From MED-G105 sp039814575 (GTDB lineage Bacteria; Pseudomonadota; Alphaproteobacteria; Caulobacterales; Parvularculaceae): a stretch of 64,000 nucleotides of DNA. The notes under the pieces were generated by a model. That model was not told the origin of the DNA. It ran no database searches and worked only from the letters and a program-made list of their open reading frames with translations. The translations under genes were made by a program, and so were the position numbers. The DNA is taken from the NCBI GenBank assembly GCA_039814575.1, contig JBCCAY010000013.1, positions 1 to 64,000 on the forward strand, in the 5' to 3' direction. Shown piece after piece: positions 51,401-60,161 of the stretch (positions within the stretch are counted from its first letter, which is position 1; the number at the start of each line of letters is the position of its first letter).

Positions 51401-51694
51401 TTAGTTATCATCCAATGTGTGAGGAGCGTGATCTCGATCCCAATCGTCAGATCGGAAATTTACTTTGACGTGTCCTGCCGTCGATGCATCTTTTTCATAT
51501 GGGGTCAATCTCAGCAGACCGTCGGGCGCACCCCATTCAGGTGCAAAAAAATGGAAGTGATCATTTGTCTCGGATAACGCGCGGAGCTCATCAATGAACT
51601 GCTCAACTCCCTCTTTGTTAAGGAAAATTTCAACAAAGCCGGACGCGCCCCCATTTTCCGAGACTTGAACGGTAATGCGTGGATTCGCCATCAT
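51401..51694 (-). CDS. Imm32-like immunity-family protein inside the SUF operon
   Basis: A 97-residue acidic protein. FVEIFLNKEGVEQFIDELRAL near residues 19-39, then NDHFHFFAPEWGAPDGLLRLTPY near 44-66, resembles the Imm32 family of polymorphic-toxin immunity proteins (strand-helix, then the HFHxxxxEWG motif). Its ATG overlaps the sufB TGA (ATGA) and is preceded by GGGGAG at good spacing; a second ATG is the next codon. Its TAA lies four bases from sufC. So it is translated as part of the sufBC message. No toxin gene is adjacent. It may be a domesticated immunity protein or an unrelated small Suf accessory; the family assignment rests on motif memory. Confidence 0.7.
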   Translation of the reverse strand: MMANPRITVQVSENGGASGFVEIFLNKEGVEQFIDELRALSETNDHFHFFAPEWGAPDGLLRLTPYEKDASTAGHVKVNFRSDDWDRDHAPHTLDDN

Positions 51695-53238
51695 CCCACG
51701 CTCCCCTCAAGACTTACACTCACTAATTTCTGCGCCTCAACGGCGAATTCCATCGGCAGTTCCTGCAAAACATCCTTACAGAAACCATTTACCAAAAGCG
51801 CCACAGCGTCTTCTTCGGAGAGCCCGCGCTGGCGGCAATAAAAGAGCTGATCCTCCGACAAGCGCGAGGTCGTCGCTTCATGCTCCAGAACCGCGCCAGG
51901 GTTCTTCGTCTCGATATAGGGCACGGTATGGGCGCCGCATTGGTCGCCGATGAGTAATGAATCGCACTGAGTGAAGTTACGCGCGCCCTTGGCTTTGCGG
52001 TGAACGCTGACGAGGCCCCGATAGGTGGAGTCCGATTTACCCGCCGAGATGCCCTTGGAAATCACCCGCGAGCGGGTGTTCGCGCCGAGATGGATCATCT
52101 TGGTGCCGGTGTCCGCTTGCTGATGATTGTTCGTGATGGCGATGGAATAAAACTCGCCCTGACTGCCGTCGCCCTTCAAGACGCAAGAAGGGTACTTCCA
52201 GGTGACGGCCGAGCCGGTCTCCACTTGCGTCCAGGAAACCTTCGAATTCACCCCGCGGCAGTCGGCGCGCTTCGTCACGAAATTATAGATGCCGCCATTG
52301 CCGTCCTTATCGCCGGGGTACCAGTTCTGAACGGTGGAGTATTTAATCTCCGCCTCGTCCTCGACGACAAGCTCAACGACCGCCGCATGGAGTTGATTTT
52401 CGTCGCGCATCGGCGCCGTGCAGCCCTCGAGATAGGAAACATAGGAGCCCGGCGCGGCGACGATCAGCGTGCGTTCAAACTGACCGGTGTTCGCTTCATT
52501 GATGCGGAAATAGGTCGACAGCTCCATCGGGCAGCGAACGCCCTCCGGCACATAGACGAAGGTGCCGTCGGAGAAGACCGCCGAGTTCAGAGTCGCAAAG
52601 AAATTATCCGAGGTCGGCACCACGGTGCCGAGATATTTGCGGACAAGCTCAGGATGCTCGCGCACGGCCTCGGAGATGGACATGAAGATGACGCCGGCTT
52701 TCGCAAGCTCTGCTTGGAAAGTGGTGGCGACGGAGACGCTGTCGAAGACCGCGTCTACGGCGACCTTCGGCGCCCCCGTCTTGTCGCCAGAAGGACCGCC
52801 CGTCATACGCGCTTCAGCGGCGCTATCGGCCGCGCCGGCGACGCCGAGCAGCACTTCGGCCTCTTTCAGCGGGATGCCGAGCTTTTCGAAGTCGGCGAGG
52901 ATCTCTTCTGGAACGTCGTCGATCGACTCATATTTCGCGCCGGCTTTCGGCTCGGCGTAGTAATATGCGTCTTGGTAGTCGATTTCCGGATAATCAACCA
53001 TCGCCCAGGTGGGCTCTTCCATGGTCAACCAGCGCCGGAACGCTTCCAAGCGCCATTCCAAGAGCCATTCCGGCTCTTCTTTTTTGGCGCTGATGAAGCG
53101 CACCGTATCTTCGCTGAGGCCCTTCGGGGCTTTCACCGATTCAATATCGGTGGTGAAGCCGTATTTATAGGTCTCAAGCGAACGGGCCGTTTCAACCGTC
53201 GCTTCATCAATGCCGTCTTTATACGCCGTATCAGACAT
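51691..53238 (-). CDS. sufB: Fe-S cluster scaffold protein SufB
   Basis: A 515-residue SufB. Family blocks include KAPKGLSEDTVRFISAKKEEP at the start, FFATLNSAVFSDGTFVYVPEG, LSTYFRINEANTGQFERTL, YLEGCTAPM and SKVSWTQVETGSAVTWKYP. The C-terminal block is VLEHEATTSRLSEDQLFYCRQRGLS. The conserved Cys of LEGCTAP and the late Cys/Glu/His residues of the cluster site are present. The ATG at 53238 has GGAAGG six bases upstream; the frame running to 53286 is rejected. A 144-base gap separates it from the upstream cysteine desulfurase gene, the only long gap in the operon and a possible internal promoter. Confidence 0.96.
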   Translation of the reverse strand: MSDTAYKDGIDEATVETARSLETYKYGFTTDIESVKAPKGLSEDTVRFISAKKEEPEWLLEWRLEAFRRWLTMEEPTWAMVDYPEIDYQDAYYYAEPKAGAKYESIDDVPEEILADFEKLGIPLKEAEVLLGVAGAADSAAEARMTGGPSGDKTGAPKVAVDAVFDSVSVATTFQAELAKAGVIFMSISEAVREHPELVRKYLGTVVPTSDNFFATLNSAVFSDGTFVYVPEGVRCPMELSTYFRINEANTGQFERTLIVAAPGSYVSYLEGCTAPMRDENQLHAAVVELVVEDEAEIKYSTVQNWYPGDKDGNGGIYNFVTKRADCRGVNSKVSWTQVETGSAVTWKYPSCVLKGDGSQGEFYSIAITNNHQQADTGTKMIHLGANTRSRVISKGISAGKSDSTYRGLVSVHRKAKGARNFTQCDSLLIGDQCGAHTVPYIETKNPGAVLEHEATTSRLSEDQLFYCRQRGLSEEDAVALLVNGFCKDVLQELPMEFAVEAQKLVSVSLEGSVG

Positions 53239-53382
53239 TTTTCGCCTTCCGCCGATCCGTCCTGTCAGTCGTCGCCGCAATCTCAACGCTTGCGTCGACG
53301 CTTTCGCGTTTCAATTCTGTCTTACGAACGCGCCGACCTTGCGGATGCGCGCATCGCTTATTCCTATTGCAATCCCACACAC

Positions 53383-54528
53383 TCATGCCGCGCGCGCTTT
53401 CACCCGCGCATAGGCGCTGGTCCATGCAGCGATAAAAGCGTCCGCGTCCGCCATCATCGACGACCAACCGAGCGAGACTCTCAAGGCCGATTTCGCTTCA
53501 TCCTCTGTGGCGCCCATAGCTGTCAGCACGGGGCTCGGCCTCGCTTTGCCCGACGAACACGCCGAGCCGGCCGAGACCGCGACGCCCGCCATGTCGAGCG
53601 CCATCACTTGCGTCTCGCCGGAAAAGCCGGGCGCTGAGCAACACACCGTCCCCGGAAGCCGCTCCACGCCAGCGCCCCAAACCCGAGCGCCCTCAGCGAC
53701 GACCGCCGCTTCGATATGATCGCGAATTGCAGTGATCTCGGTGTGACGCCCGATATCGTCGCGCGTCGCCGCAGCCGCAGCGCCGAAGCCAGCGATCGCC
53801 GCAACATTGTGCGTGCCGGCGCGGCGGTTCTCCTCTTGGCCGCCGCCGCGCAAGACCGGCTCTAACGGCAGGTTCGGAGCGGCGATCAACGCGCCGACGC
53901 CGATAGGGCCGCCGAATTTATGCGCGCTCACCGCCATAAGATCCGCGCCCAACATCGTGCAGTTGACGGGGATTTTGCCGGCCGCTTGCACCGCATCGAC
54001 GAACAACAATCCGCCGGCGTCATGAATGATGTCCGCCGCGGCCCGGATCGGTTGGACAACACCGGTCTCGTTATTCGCCAACATGATCGTCGCCAGAAAC
54101 GGCGCGCCGTCGTCATTATCCGCTAAGCGGCTGCGTAGCTGCTGAAGATCAACGACGCCGTTGGCATCAACGGAAATGATCTCAACAGGCAGGCCCGTCG
54201 CTTCAGCGGTCTTAAGAACCGCCGGATGCTCGACGGCGCTGACGAAAAGACGCGCAATTGCATTATCCGAACCAACATTGCGATTCGCTAAACCACTAAT
54301 CCCTGCGTGAATGGCCTCAGTGCCGCCGCTCGTGAACACAACGCCGCCTACGGGCGCGCCGACAAGCGCACGAACCGCCTCACGCGCCGCTTCAACCGCG
54401 GCACGGGCCTCGCGCCCTTCAGCGTGCACGGCCGAGGCGTTGCCGACACGATCAAGGGCATCGATCATCGCCGCTTTCGCTTCGGCCCGCAGCGGCGCCG
54501 TGGCGTTATGGTCTAAGTAATGGCGCAA
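53383..54528 (-). CDS. IscS/NifS-like cysteine desulfurase in the SUF operon
   Basis: A 381-residue class V aminotransferase of type I (NifS/IscS). LDHNATAPLR is the N-terminal signature. SAHKFGGPIGVGALI carries the PLP lysine, and SAGSACSSGKARPS the flexible-loop catalytic cysteine. It is shorter at the C-terminus than IscS and typical of the desulfurase between the Rrf2 regulator and sufB in alphaproteobacteria. It starts three bases after the regulator gene. It probably supplies sulfur to SufB-type scaffolds or to other acceptors, alongside SufS. Confidence 0.9.
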   Translation of the reverse strand: MRHYLDHNATAPLRAEAKAAMIDALDRVGNASAVHAEGREARAAVEAAREAVRALVGAPVGGVVFTSGGTEAIHAGISGLANRNVGSDNAIARLFVSAVEHPAVLKTAEATGLPVEIISVDANGVVDLQQLRSRLADNDDGAPFLATIMLANNETGVVQPIRAAADIIHDAGGLLFVDAVQAAGKIPVNCTMLGADLMAVSAHKFGGPIGVGALIAAPNLPLEPVLRGGGQEENRRAGTHNVAAIAGFGAAAAATRDDIGRHTEITAIRDHIEAAVVAEGARVWGAGVERLPGTVCCSAPGFSGETQVMALDMAGVAVSAGSACSSGKARPSPVLTAMGATEDEAKSALRVSLGWSSMMADADAFIAAWTSAYARVKARAA

Positions 54529-54531
54529 CGC

Positions 54532-55038
54532 TTACTCCGCCGCCGTCAATGGATGAGGGTCCGATTCGCGAGAGCCTGCGCTTTGCGCCTGCCCTCCAGG
54601 CGGTTGCACAGAAGCAACGCCGAGGACCCGTCGCTCAATGACGTCTTCCAGCGTAATCGTGTTCAAGAAAATCTCGATTTGGCGGCCAAGTTCATCCCAC
54701 AAGTCATGGGTGATGCAGCGCACGGACGTTCCACGACACCCAAGCTCTTCGTTTCGCGAGCAAGCTGTCGTTCTAATTTCCTCATCGACAGCGGCGACAA
54801 TCGCGCCGATCCGAATGCCCGCCGCTGCGCGCGCCAAACGATAGCCGCCGCCCGCGCCGCGAACGCTCTCCACAAGGCCCGCGCGCCGCAACTTGCCGAA
54901 AATCTGATCGAGGTAATTCTCAGAGATGCTCTGGCGCAATGCGATTTCAGAAACCGCCGTCGGCTTCTCGGCGGAGCCATAAGCGGCGAGATCGCTCATC
55001 GCCTGCACCGCATAGCGCCCTTTTGCTGAAAGTTTCAC
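54532..55038 (-). CDS. iscR: Rrf2-family iron-sulfur regulator, IscR-like
   Basis: A 168-residue Rrf2 regulator. The winged helix starts MKLSAKGRYAVQAM, with SEIALRQSISENYLDQIFGKLRRAGLVESVRG as the recognition region. Three cysteines (Cys93, Cys101, Cys108) and His111 form the cluster-binding set expected for IscR, with slightly wider spacing. The last 40 residues are unconserved. As the first gene it probably autoregulates the whole suf operon in response to Fe-S status. The exact operator was not found by eye. Confidence 0.88.
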   Translation of the reverse strand: MKLSAKGRYAVQAMSDLAAYGSAEKPTAVSEIALRQSISENYLDQIFGKLRRAGLVESVRGAGGGYRLARAAAGIRIGAIVAAVDEEIRTTACSRNEELGCRGTSVRCITHDLWDELGRQIEIFLNTITLEDVIERRVLGVASVQPPGGQAQSAGSRESDPHPLTAAE

Positions 55039-55308
55039 GTTGCCAATCGCCTTTTCAATCGATCCCGGGCCGTCAGTCCAAATTTCAGCCTCGCGCTCAA
55101 GCGGTATTCAGCTTCCACGCAATTTTCTTTCCCACATCGGGAAAAGTCGTGATATAGCGCGAACTTTCATCAACGGATGCGCTATCCGGAGGTAATAAAG
55201 ATAAGCAATTTAGTCAACTTAATCTCTGCAGAAAAACAGCGGTTTTCCCACAATTAAGCGCTCCGAATCGGAAAACCCGACCAAATTAATAAATAGGACA
55301 GATCAAGA
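55039..55308. other. divergent region between iscR and an alpha/beta hydrolase gene
   Basis: About 270 bases that must hold the suf operon promoter and its operator. The part from 55150 to 55300 is AT-rich. An inverted repeat, GGTTTTCC at 55241-55248 with GGAAAACC at 55270-55277, lies 32 to 68 bases before the hydrolase ATG. No gene is seen. Confidence 0.45.
55241..55277. promoter_or_regulatory. 8-bp inverted repeat before the alpha/beta hydrolase gene
   Basis: GGTTTTCC and its exact complement GGAAAACC are separated by 21 bases. The position between the divergent iscR and hydrolase genes makes an operator possible, for either gene. There is no T-run for a terminator. Confidence is low. Confidence 0.3.
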
Positions 55309-55980
55309 ATGCCGGAAGTGGTTTTCGCCGGGCCTGAGGGACGGCTGGAAGGACAGTATCAAAAAGGTCGCGGCGAGAACCCGCCAGCGGCGCTTATTCT
55401 CCACCCCCATCCGCTGTTCGGCGGCACGATGAACAACCGCATCTGCTATGAGATGTACAATATGTTCGCCAAGCGCGGCTTCTCGGTGTTGCGGTTCAAT
55501 TTTCGCGGCGTCGGCCGCAGCCAAGGCGAATACGACCAAGGTCAAGGTGAGCTGGCGGACGCTGCAACGGCGCTTGATTATCTGCAACAGCTCAATCCGA
55601 ACGCGCCGTTCGCTTGGGTCGGCGGCTTTTCGTTCGGCTCATGGATCGGCATGCAGCTCTTAATGCGTCGGCCCGAGATCGCCGGCTTCATCTGCGCCTC
55701 GACCGCCGCGAACCTTTATGACTTTACGTTCCTAGCGCCTTGCCCGTCGTCCGGCGTTTGTATCCATGGCGAATTCGACAAGATCTGTCCGCCGGAAGAC
55801 ACCCGCGTCATGGTCGAGCGTACGCGCACACAAAAAGGGCGAAAAGTCGAGTTTCAAATTCTTCCGGGGGCCGACCATTTCATGGAAACTAAGGTCGACG
55901 AGTTTTTGGAAATGGCCGCCGCATATCTTGATGCGCGTCTAGCTTATCCGACGCCTGAGGGCCCGCATTTCGAGGCTTAA
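55309..55980 (+). CDS. alpha/beta hydrolase, COG2945-like
   Basis: A 223-residue small alpha/beta hydrolase. LHPHPLFGGTMNN near residues 28-40 and VLRFNFRGVGRSQGEYD near 60-76 are typical of the COG2945 family. GGFSFGSW near 102-109 is the nucleophile elbow with Ser. HGEFDKICPPED supplies the acid and GADHFME the His. No signal peptide. Its biochemical role is not established in the family; it is often annotated as an esterase. It is divergent from iscR and not part of the suf operon. Confidence 0.85.
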   Translation: MPEVVFAGPEGRLEGQYQKGRGENPPAALILHPHPLFGGTMNNRICYEMYNMFAKRGFSVLRFNFRGVGRSQGEYDQGQGELADAATALDYLQQLNPNAPFAWVGGFSFGSWIGMQLLMRRPEIAGFICASTAANLYDFTFLAPCPSSGVCIHGEFDKICPPEDTRVMVERTRTQKGRKVEFQILPGADHFMETKVDEFLEMAAAYLDARLAYPTPEGPHFEA

Positions 55981-56017
55981 TGCATCTCCGGGCCTAACGC
56001 ATTTCGAAGAGGTTTTC

Positions 56018-56977
56018 CTATTCGCCGGTCTCGAGCCGGCGATAAATAATGCCTTGAAACGCCCCTTGCACGGCCATCACGAAAACCTGGAAAAAGATCG
56101 TCGCCACGGCGACGATCAGCGACAGCAGCACGCCCATGAACGCCGCACCGCCACCGAGCCCCAAGAAGTATGTCGACGCGAGATCCAGAATGCCCGTGGC
56201 TAATCCGAAAATCATATTCAGGATGAAGATAAAAAAGAAAAGAAGCCCGGCCGCCCCGACTATGGGTAAAACATAACCACGGGTCATGGCGAACGCCTTT
56301 AGCGGAATAAGCCGGTTCTCCACGGCCGACCCAGCCGGCAGCGGCGACAGCCTTAAACTCAGATAAACATAAGGCGCAAAACCGATAAGCAACGCCGTAA
56401 ACACAAAACCGCCGACGCGCTTGGACGCTTCTTGAATTTCAGCCGGCGGCGCTTGGCCGGGGCGCGCTGATCCGACCCAATCAGAGATAGCGCCGGCGGC
56501 GCGCATCACTGCGCCCGGCGTCTCGCCGGTGATGAACTGCGCGATTAAAAGCGCCACAACGGCAATGCCGAAACTCATGAACGATAAAATCAGAACCGCG
56601 AAAAACGTTCGCGTTGTCGGCCCATCTGTACGCAGATGAAATAGGCCTGGGCGGTTTTTTCCTGTCACGACAAATTCGAAGACGCTGGCCTGAATGCCAG
56701 CTGTTAAATAAAGAATCAGCGTGATGACGACGATCGCGCCAAACGCTAAGACCGGGATCGGCAGGCGCACCAATGCGACTAAATCGCTTAAGCTCATCGC
56801 CTCCAACGCGCCTTCTTCAAGCGCGCCGGCGTCAATGGCGAAATTCATAAAGACCGCCAGCAGCAGCCCGCCCACCAGAAACGGCGCCCACGCATAGCGC
56901 AATACCGTACGCCAATGGACGAGCCCAAACTGAACCGCTTCATTTGCGGCCGCGCCGATAGGAAACCGCGCCGACAT
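56018..56977 (-). CDS. multi-pass membrane protein of unknown function
   Basis: A 319-residue integral-membrane protein with about six helices (for example FLVGGLLLAVFMNF, VLAFGAIVVITLILYL, FFAVLILSFMSFGIAVVALLI, LLFFFIFILNMIFG and LSLIVAVATIFFQVFVMAV). The N-terminal block with W-x-TVLRYAWAPF resembles the start of the next gene upstream, so the two may be paralogues. GGAGG four bases from the ATG supports the start. I do not recognise a family. The two genes are in tandem with a 100-base gap. Confidence 0.75.
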   Translation of the reverse strand: MSARFPIGAAANEAVQFGLVHWRTVLRYAWAPFLVGGLLLAVFMNFAIDAGALEEGALEAMSLSDLVALVRLPIPVLAFGAIVVITLILYLTAGIQASVFEFVVTGKNRPGLFHLRTDGPTTRTFFAVLILSFMSFGIAVVALLIAQFITGETPGAVMRAAGAISDWVGSARPGQAPPAEIQEASKRVGGFVFTALLIGFAPYVYLSLRLSPLPAGSAVENRLIPLKAFAMTRGYVLPIVGAAGLLFFFIFILNMIFGLATGILDLASTYFLGLGGGAAFMGVLLSLIVAVATIFFQVFVMAVQGAFQGIIYRRLETGE

Positions 56978-57077
56978 GACGCCTCCATAAATTTTAATGC
57001 GAAGACGTCAGTTTCGAACCATTGTCGCACCGCCGCAAGGGCCAAGGCGCGAACAAAAGAGAAATCCGGGTTTTATC

Positions 57078-58286
57078 TCAGCGAACGCCGGCCGCCTCGC
57101 GATAGAGCCGGCCTAAAAGGCCCGCGCTCGCGCCATAGAAGAAGAACAGCCACAGATATTGCGCGCCGATCTTCACGCCAGCCCAAACTGTTTGGAAAAA
57201 CGGCAGCACCCACGGCGCGGGCGCGCCGCCATTAAAGAGCCGTGAGTAAAGCTCACTGAGCCGGAAAAGCGCCCCGACCGCTTGCCCCGCCATCGGGAAG
57301 GCGAGCCCAAACAGAACGAATTGCACAAATAAAAGCGCCGCGAAAAACAAGCCTAGCACCGCGACCAGTCTGAACAAATTCCAGCCGCGCGTGACGGAAA
57401 GAGCGTCGCGCACCGCCATTGATCGACGACAAACCGCGACGCCCGCATAAGGGAAGGCGCGAACGCTTGCATAGATAAGGATTGCAAGGGCGAGCGGACG
57501 GCTGGCGGCTAAGCCGCCGTCTCCACGCACATAACCGAATCCTGCCAGGGTGCCCGCAATGAAAAAACCAAAGACCACAGCAACAAGAAGTCGCGCGCCG
57601 GCGGCGCGGATATGCGCTGTAAAAATGACCGCTCCGAGCAAAAACGCCGCAGCGAAAACGCCATACCAGACACCGCCGCCGATCCGCCAAGCTTCACCAC
57701 GCGCCGCTAAAACATCGCTCGCAGATTTGACAGCGACGGTGTGAAGGCTCTCCGCGTCGGGGAAACTCACATAGAGCGCCTTCAACGCCGCTTCAGCTTG
57801 GGAACCGATAAAAAGAAACGCTAACCATACCGGCGCCAATAAAAGCGCCACACCGACGCCGCTGGCGAGTTGACCGCCCATATATCGCAGTTGGTCCGGG
57901 CCGACATCGACACGTAAAATCCCCGCTGACGGGTGTTCGCCAACGCCCTTGAGACGCACGAGCGGCGCCATGAATGACGCCATCAAAACAAACTGCAGGA
58001 CGAAAGCAGCTAATCCGAGCGCCAACATCTTGGGCGACCCAGCCGCCAAACCCGCCTGAAAAACCTGCTGCGCCCGCGCCGCTGTCGCTGCGAAAGAAAA
58101 TCGTCCGAAAATATCCGCAAAGGTTATGAAACGCCCGGCGGCGATCGAAAGCGCGCCGAAAACAAACGCCATATTGGTGATGATGAGAAGCGTGATTGGC
58201 AACCACGCAAGGCGCATAATTGTTTCAAAGCGCCGCACGCCAAAATTAAGCGCAGCGCCGGCCGTGCCAAAAATACTCAAACGCAT
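57078..58286 (-). CDS. multi-pass membrane protein, possible paralogue of the downstream gene
   Basis: A 402-residue membrane protein with about eight helices. It begins with an N-terminal FGVRRFETIMRLAWLPITLL block that parallels the downstream gene's GLVHWRTVLRYAWAPFLVGG. Long hydrophobic segments alternate with Arg-rich loops throughout. The ATG at 58286 is preceded by GGAAGG at seven bases; the frame to 58319 is less likely. No catalytic motif is visible. A role in envelope or transport is possible but there is no direct evidence. Confidence 0.75.
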   Translation of the reverse strand: MRLSIFGTAGAALNFGVRRFETIMRLAWLPITLLIITNMAFVFGALSIAAGRFITFADIFGRFSFAATAARAQQVFQAGLAAGSPKMLALGLAAFVLQFVLMASFMAPLVRLKGVGEHPSAGILRVDVGPDQLRYMGGQLASGVGVALLLAPVWLAFLFIGSQAEAALKALYVSFPDAESLHTVAVKSASDVLAARGEAWRIGGGVWYGVFAAAFLLGAVIFTAHIRAAGARLLVAVVFGFFIAGTLAGFGYVRGDGGLAASRPLALAILIYASVRAFPYAGVAVCRRSMAVRDALSVTRGWNLFRLVAVLGLFFAALLFVQFVLFGLAFPMAGQAVGALFRLSELYSRLFNGGAPAPWVLPFFQTVWAGVKIGAQYLWLFFFYGASAGLLGRLYREAAGVR

Positions 58287-58466
58287 GCCGTGGCCTTCCC
58301 CTACCCCAAAAGCGCACACGCTAGAGCCTGGGGCGCCGGCGGACGAAAGACAAGCGATGCAACAGAAGAGGGCCGCACGGACACGAAGTGCGCAAATCGC
58401 CGCGGCAAGCCATGGCCCATAGAAGAGCCTTAGACAGAAGGGTCAGCGGCCGCTAGGGATAGCCAA

Positions 58467-59912
58467 ATGACTGATGACCCTATCCATATCATTGGCGCTG
58501 GCCTCGCCGGCTCCGAAGCCGCTTGGCAGATCGCCAAGGCCGGCGGGCGCGTGATCATTCACGAAATGCGCCCCGTTCGCGCCACTGACGCCCATAAAAC
58601 TGACGCCTGCGCTGAGCTTGTGTGCTCCAACTCCTTCCGCTCCGACGACAAAGAGAACAACGCCGTCGGGGTTCTGCATGAGGAAATGCGGCGCGCCGGC
58701 TCGCTGATCATGGCGGCCGCCGACGCCCACCAAGTGCCCGCCGGCGGCGCTCTTGCAGTTGACCGCGACGGCTTCTCCGCCGCCGTCACGGCCGCCTTAG
58801 AAGAGCATCCGAACATCGAGATCCGCCGCGAAGCGATCGACGGGTTGCCGCCCGACGAGTGGTCGAACGTTATCATCGCAACCGGACCGCTGACCGCGCC
58901 GGGGCTGGCCGAGGCGATCCACAGCCTCACCGGCGAAGACGCGCTCGCGTTCTTCGACGCCATCGCGCCGATCATCCACCGCGAGTCGATCGACTTTGAC
59001 ACCGCCTGGTTCCAATCGCGTTATGACAAGCAAGGGCCGGGCGGCGACGGCGCTGACTATATCAATTGTCCGCTTAACGAGGATCAGTATGAGGCCTTTG
59101 TTGACGCTGTTTTAGCAGGCGACAAAACCGAATTTAAAGAATGGGAGGCCTCAACCCCCTATTTTGAGGCGTGCCTACCAATTGAAGTGATGGCGGCGCG
59201 CGGCCGCGAAACCTTGCGTTTCGGGCCGATGAAACCGGTCGGATTGACCGATCCGCGCACCCAGAAACGTCCCCACGCCGTCGTTCAATTGCGGCAAGAC
59301 AATCGCCTCGGCACCCTCTTTAATATGGTCGGCTTCCAGACCAAGCTTAAATATGGTCCGCAGGCGGATATCATTCGCATGATACCAGGCTTGCAAAACG
59401 CCGAATTCGCCCGGCTTGGCGGCGTCCATCGCAATACGTTCATCAATTCACCGAAATTGCTCGATGAGCGTTTACGCCTGAAAGTCCGACCGGCTTGGCG
59501 CTTCGCCGGCCAAATCACCGGCGTTGAAGGCTACGTGGAAAGCGCCGCGGTGGGATTGCTCGCCGGTCGATTTGCCGCCGCCGAACAGCAAGGTTTGAAC
59601 GCGGACGAAAGCATCGCGGCGCCGCCCGCGACAACAGCGCTTGGCGCGCTTCTGGGGCACATCACCGGCGGACACCTTTCCGACGGCGCCGGCGCGACGG
59701 GCGCGTTTCAGCCGATGAATGTCAATTTCGGTTTGTTCCCGCCGATGGACGCGCCGACGCGCGACGCCGACGGAAAACGCCTGCGCGGCAAAGAAAAAGG
59801 CCGCGCGAAGAAACGCGCGATCGCCGCCAGAGCCCTCATCGATATCGATAAATGGCTCGGAGAAGACGTTGAACGAGCATTTGCGCCGTCGAGCTTAGCG
59901 CTCGCAAAATAA
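58467..59912 (+). CDS. trmFO: folate/FAD-dependent tRNA (uracil-54-C5)-methyltransferase
   Basis: A 481-residue TrmFO, which makes ribothymidine at position 54 of tRNA using methylenetetrahydrofolate and FAD. The FAD motif is IIGAGLAGSEAAWQIA at 8-23. KTDACAELVCSNSFRSDD near 44-61 is a hallmark that includes the catalytic cysteine. RFGPMKPVGL, QLRQDN, LFNMVGFQTKL and GGVHRNTFINSP also match. A C-terminal basic stretch (GKEKGRAKKR) is as in alphaproteobacterial homologues. It is divergent from the membrane-protein pair. Confidence 0.96.
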   Translation: MTDDPIHIIGAGLAGSEAAWQIAKAGGRVIIHEMRPVRATDAHKTDACAELVCSNSFRSDDKENNAVGVLHEEMRRAGSLIMAAADAHQVPAGGALAVDRDGFSAAVTAALEEHPNIEIRREAIDGLPPDEWSNVIIATGPLTAPGLAEAIHSLTGEDALAFFDAIAPIIHRESIDFDTAWFQSRYDKQGPGGDGADYINCPLNEDQYEAFVDAVLAGDKTEFKEWEASTPYFEACLPIEVMAARGRETLRFGPMKPVGLTDPRTQKRPHAVVQLRQDNRLGTLFNMVGFQTKLKYGPQADIIRMIPGLQNAEFARLGGVHRNTFINSPKLLDERLRLKVRPAWRFAGQITGVEGYVESAAVGLLAGRFAAAEQQGLNADESIAAPPATTALGALLGHITGGHLSDGAGATGAFQPMNVNFGLFPPMDAPTRDADGKRLRGKEKGRAKKRAIAARALIDIDKWLGEDVERAFAPSSLALAK

Positions 59913-59995
59913 AATCTCGGGGTGTTAGACAAAGCGCCGGCAGGGCCTAGAGGGCGATCAAGCACGACACGTCAATGTTAAGGTTACCTATAGAA

Positions 59996-60023
59996 GATCG
60001 CGGCGGCGAACGCCGCCGCGATC
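59996..60023 (+). terminator. perfect 13-bp hairpin after trmFO
   Basis: GATCGCGGCGGCG pairs exactly with CGCCGCCGCGATC across a two-base spacer (effectively a 4-base loop). It lies 84 bases after the trmFO stop. No T-run follows, so it may act with Rho, block 3' exonucleases, or be part of a longer structure. Confidence 0.55.
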
Positions 60024-60093
60024 CTCCGTCACGTGCCTGCTTGGGGGAGACTAGCCGCACGATCCGGAACTTTAAAAATATCAATGCTTTATT

Positions 60094-60161
60094 AGAGCGT
60101 CTTAATAATCGCTCTCAGCAACTGCGATGCTCTTGAGCCATCTTGCAGTGCGGCATTTTTT
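60094..60161 (+). ncRNA. candidate small RNA 3' end: two hairpins and a T-run
   Basis: AGAGCG at 60094 pairs with CGCTCT at 60110 across a 10-base loop. Five bases on, ACTGC-GATG-CTC pairs imperfectly with GAG-CATC-GCAGT (60121-60149). TTTTTT starts at about 60156, seven bases beyond the second stem. The order hairpin, hairpin, U-run resembles the end of a Hfq-type small RNA. It could equally be a late terminator of trmFO. No promoter was identified. Confidence 0.3.

Noticed and set aside
51401..51694. Toxin-immunity pair around the Imm32-like gene
   Set aside because: Both flanking genes are clearly sufB and sufC; no toxin domain lies nearby.
52000..53637. 545-residue open frame on the plus strand opposite sufB
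   Set aside because: It is antisense to a certain gene. Its codon phase mirrors GC-rich coding DNA, and the translation has no family motifs or ribosome site.
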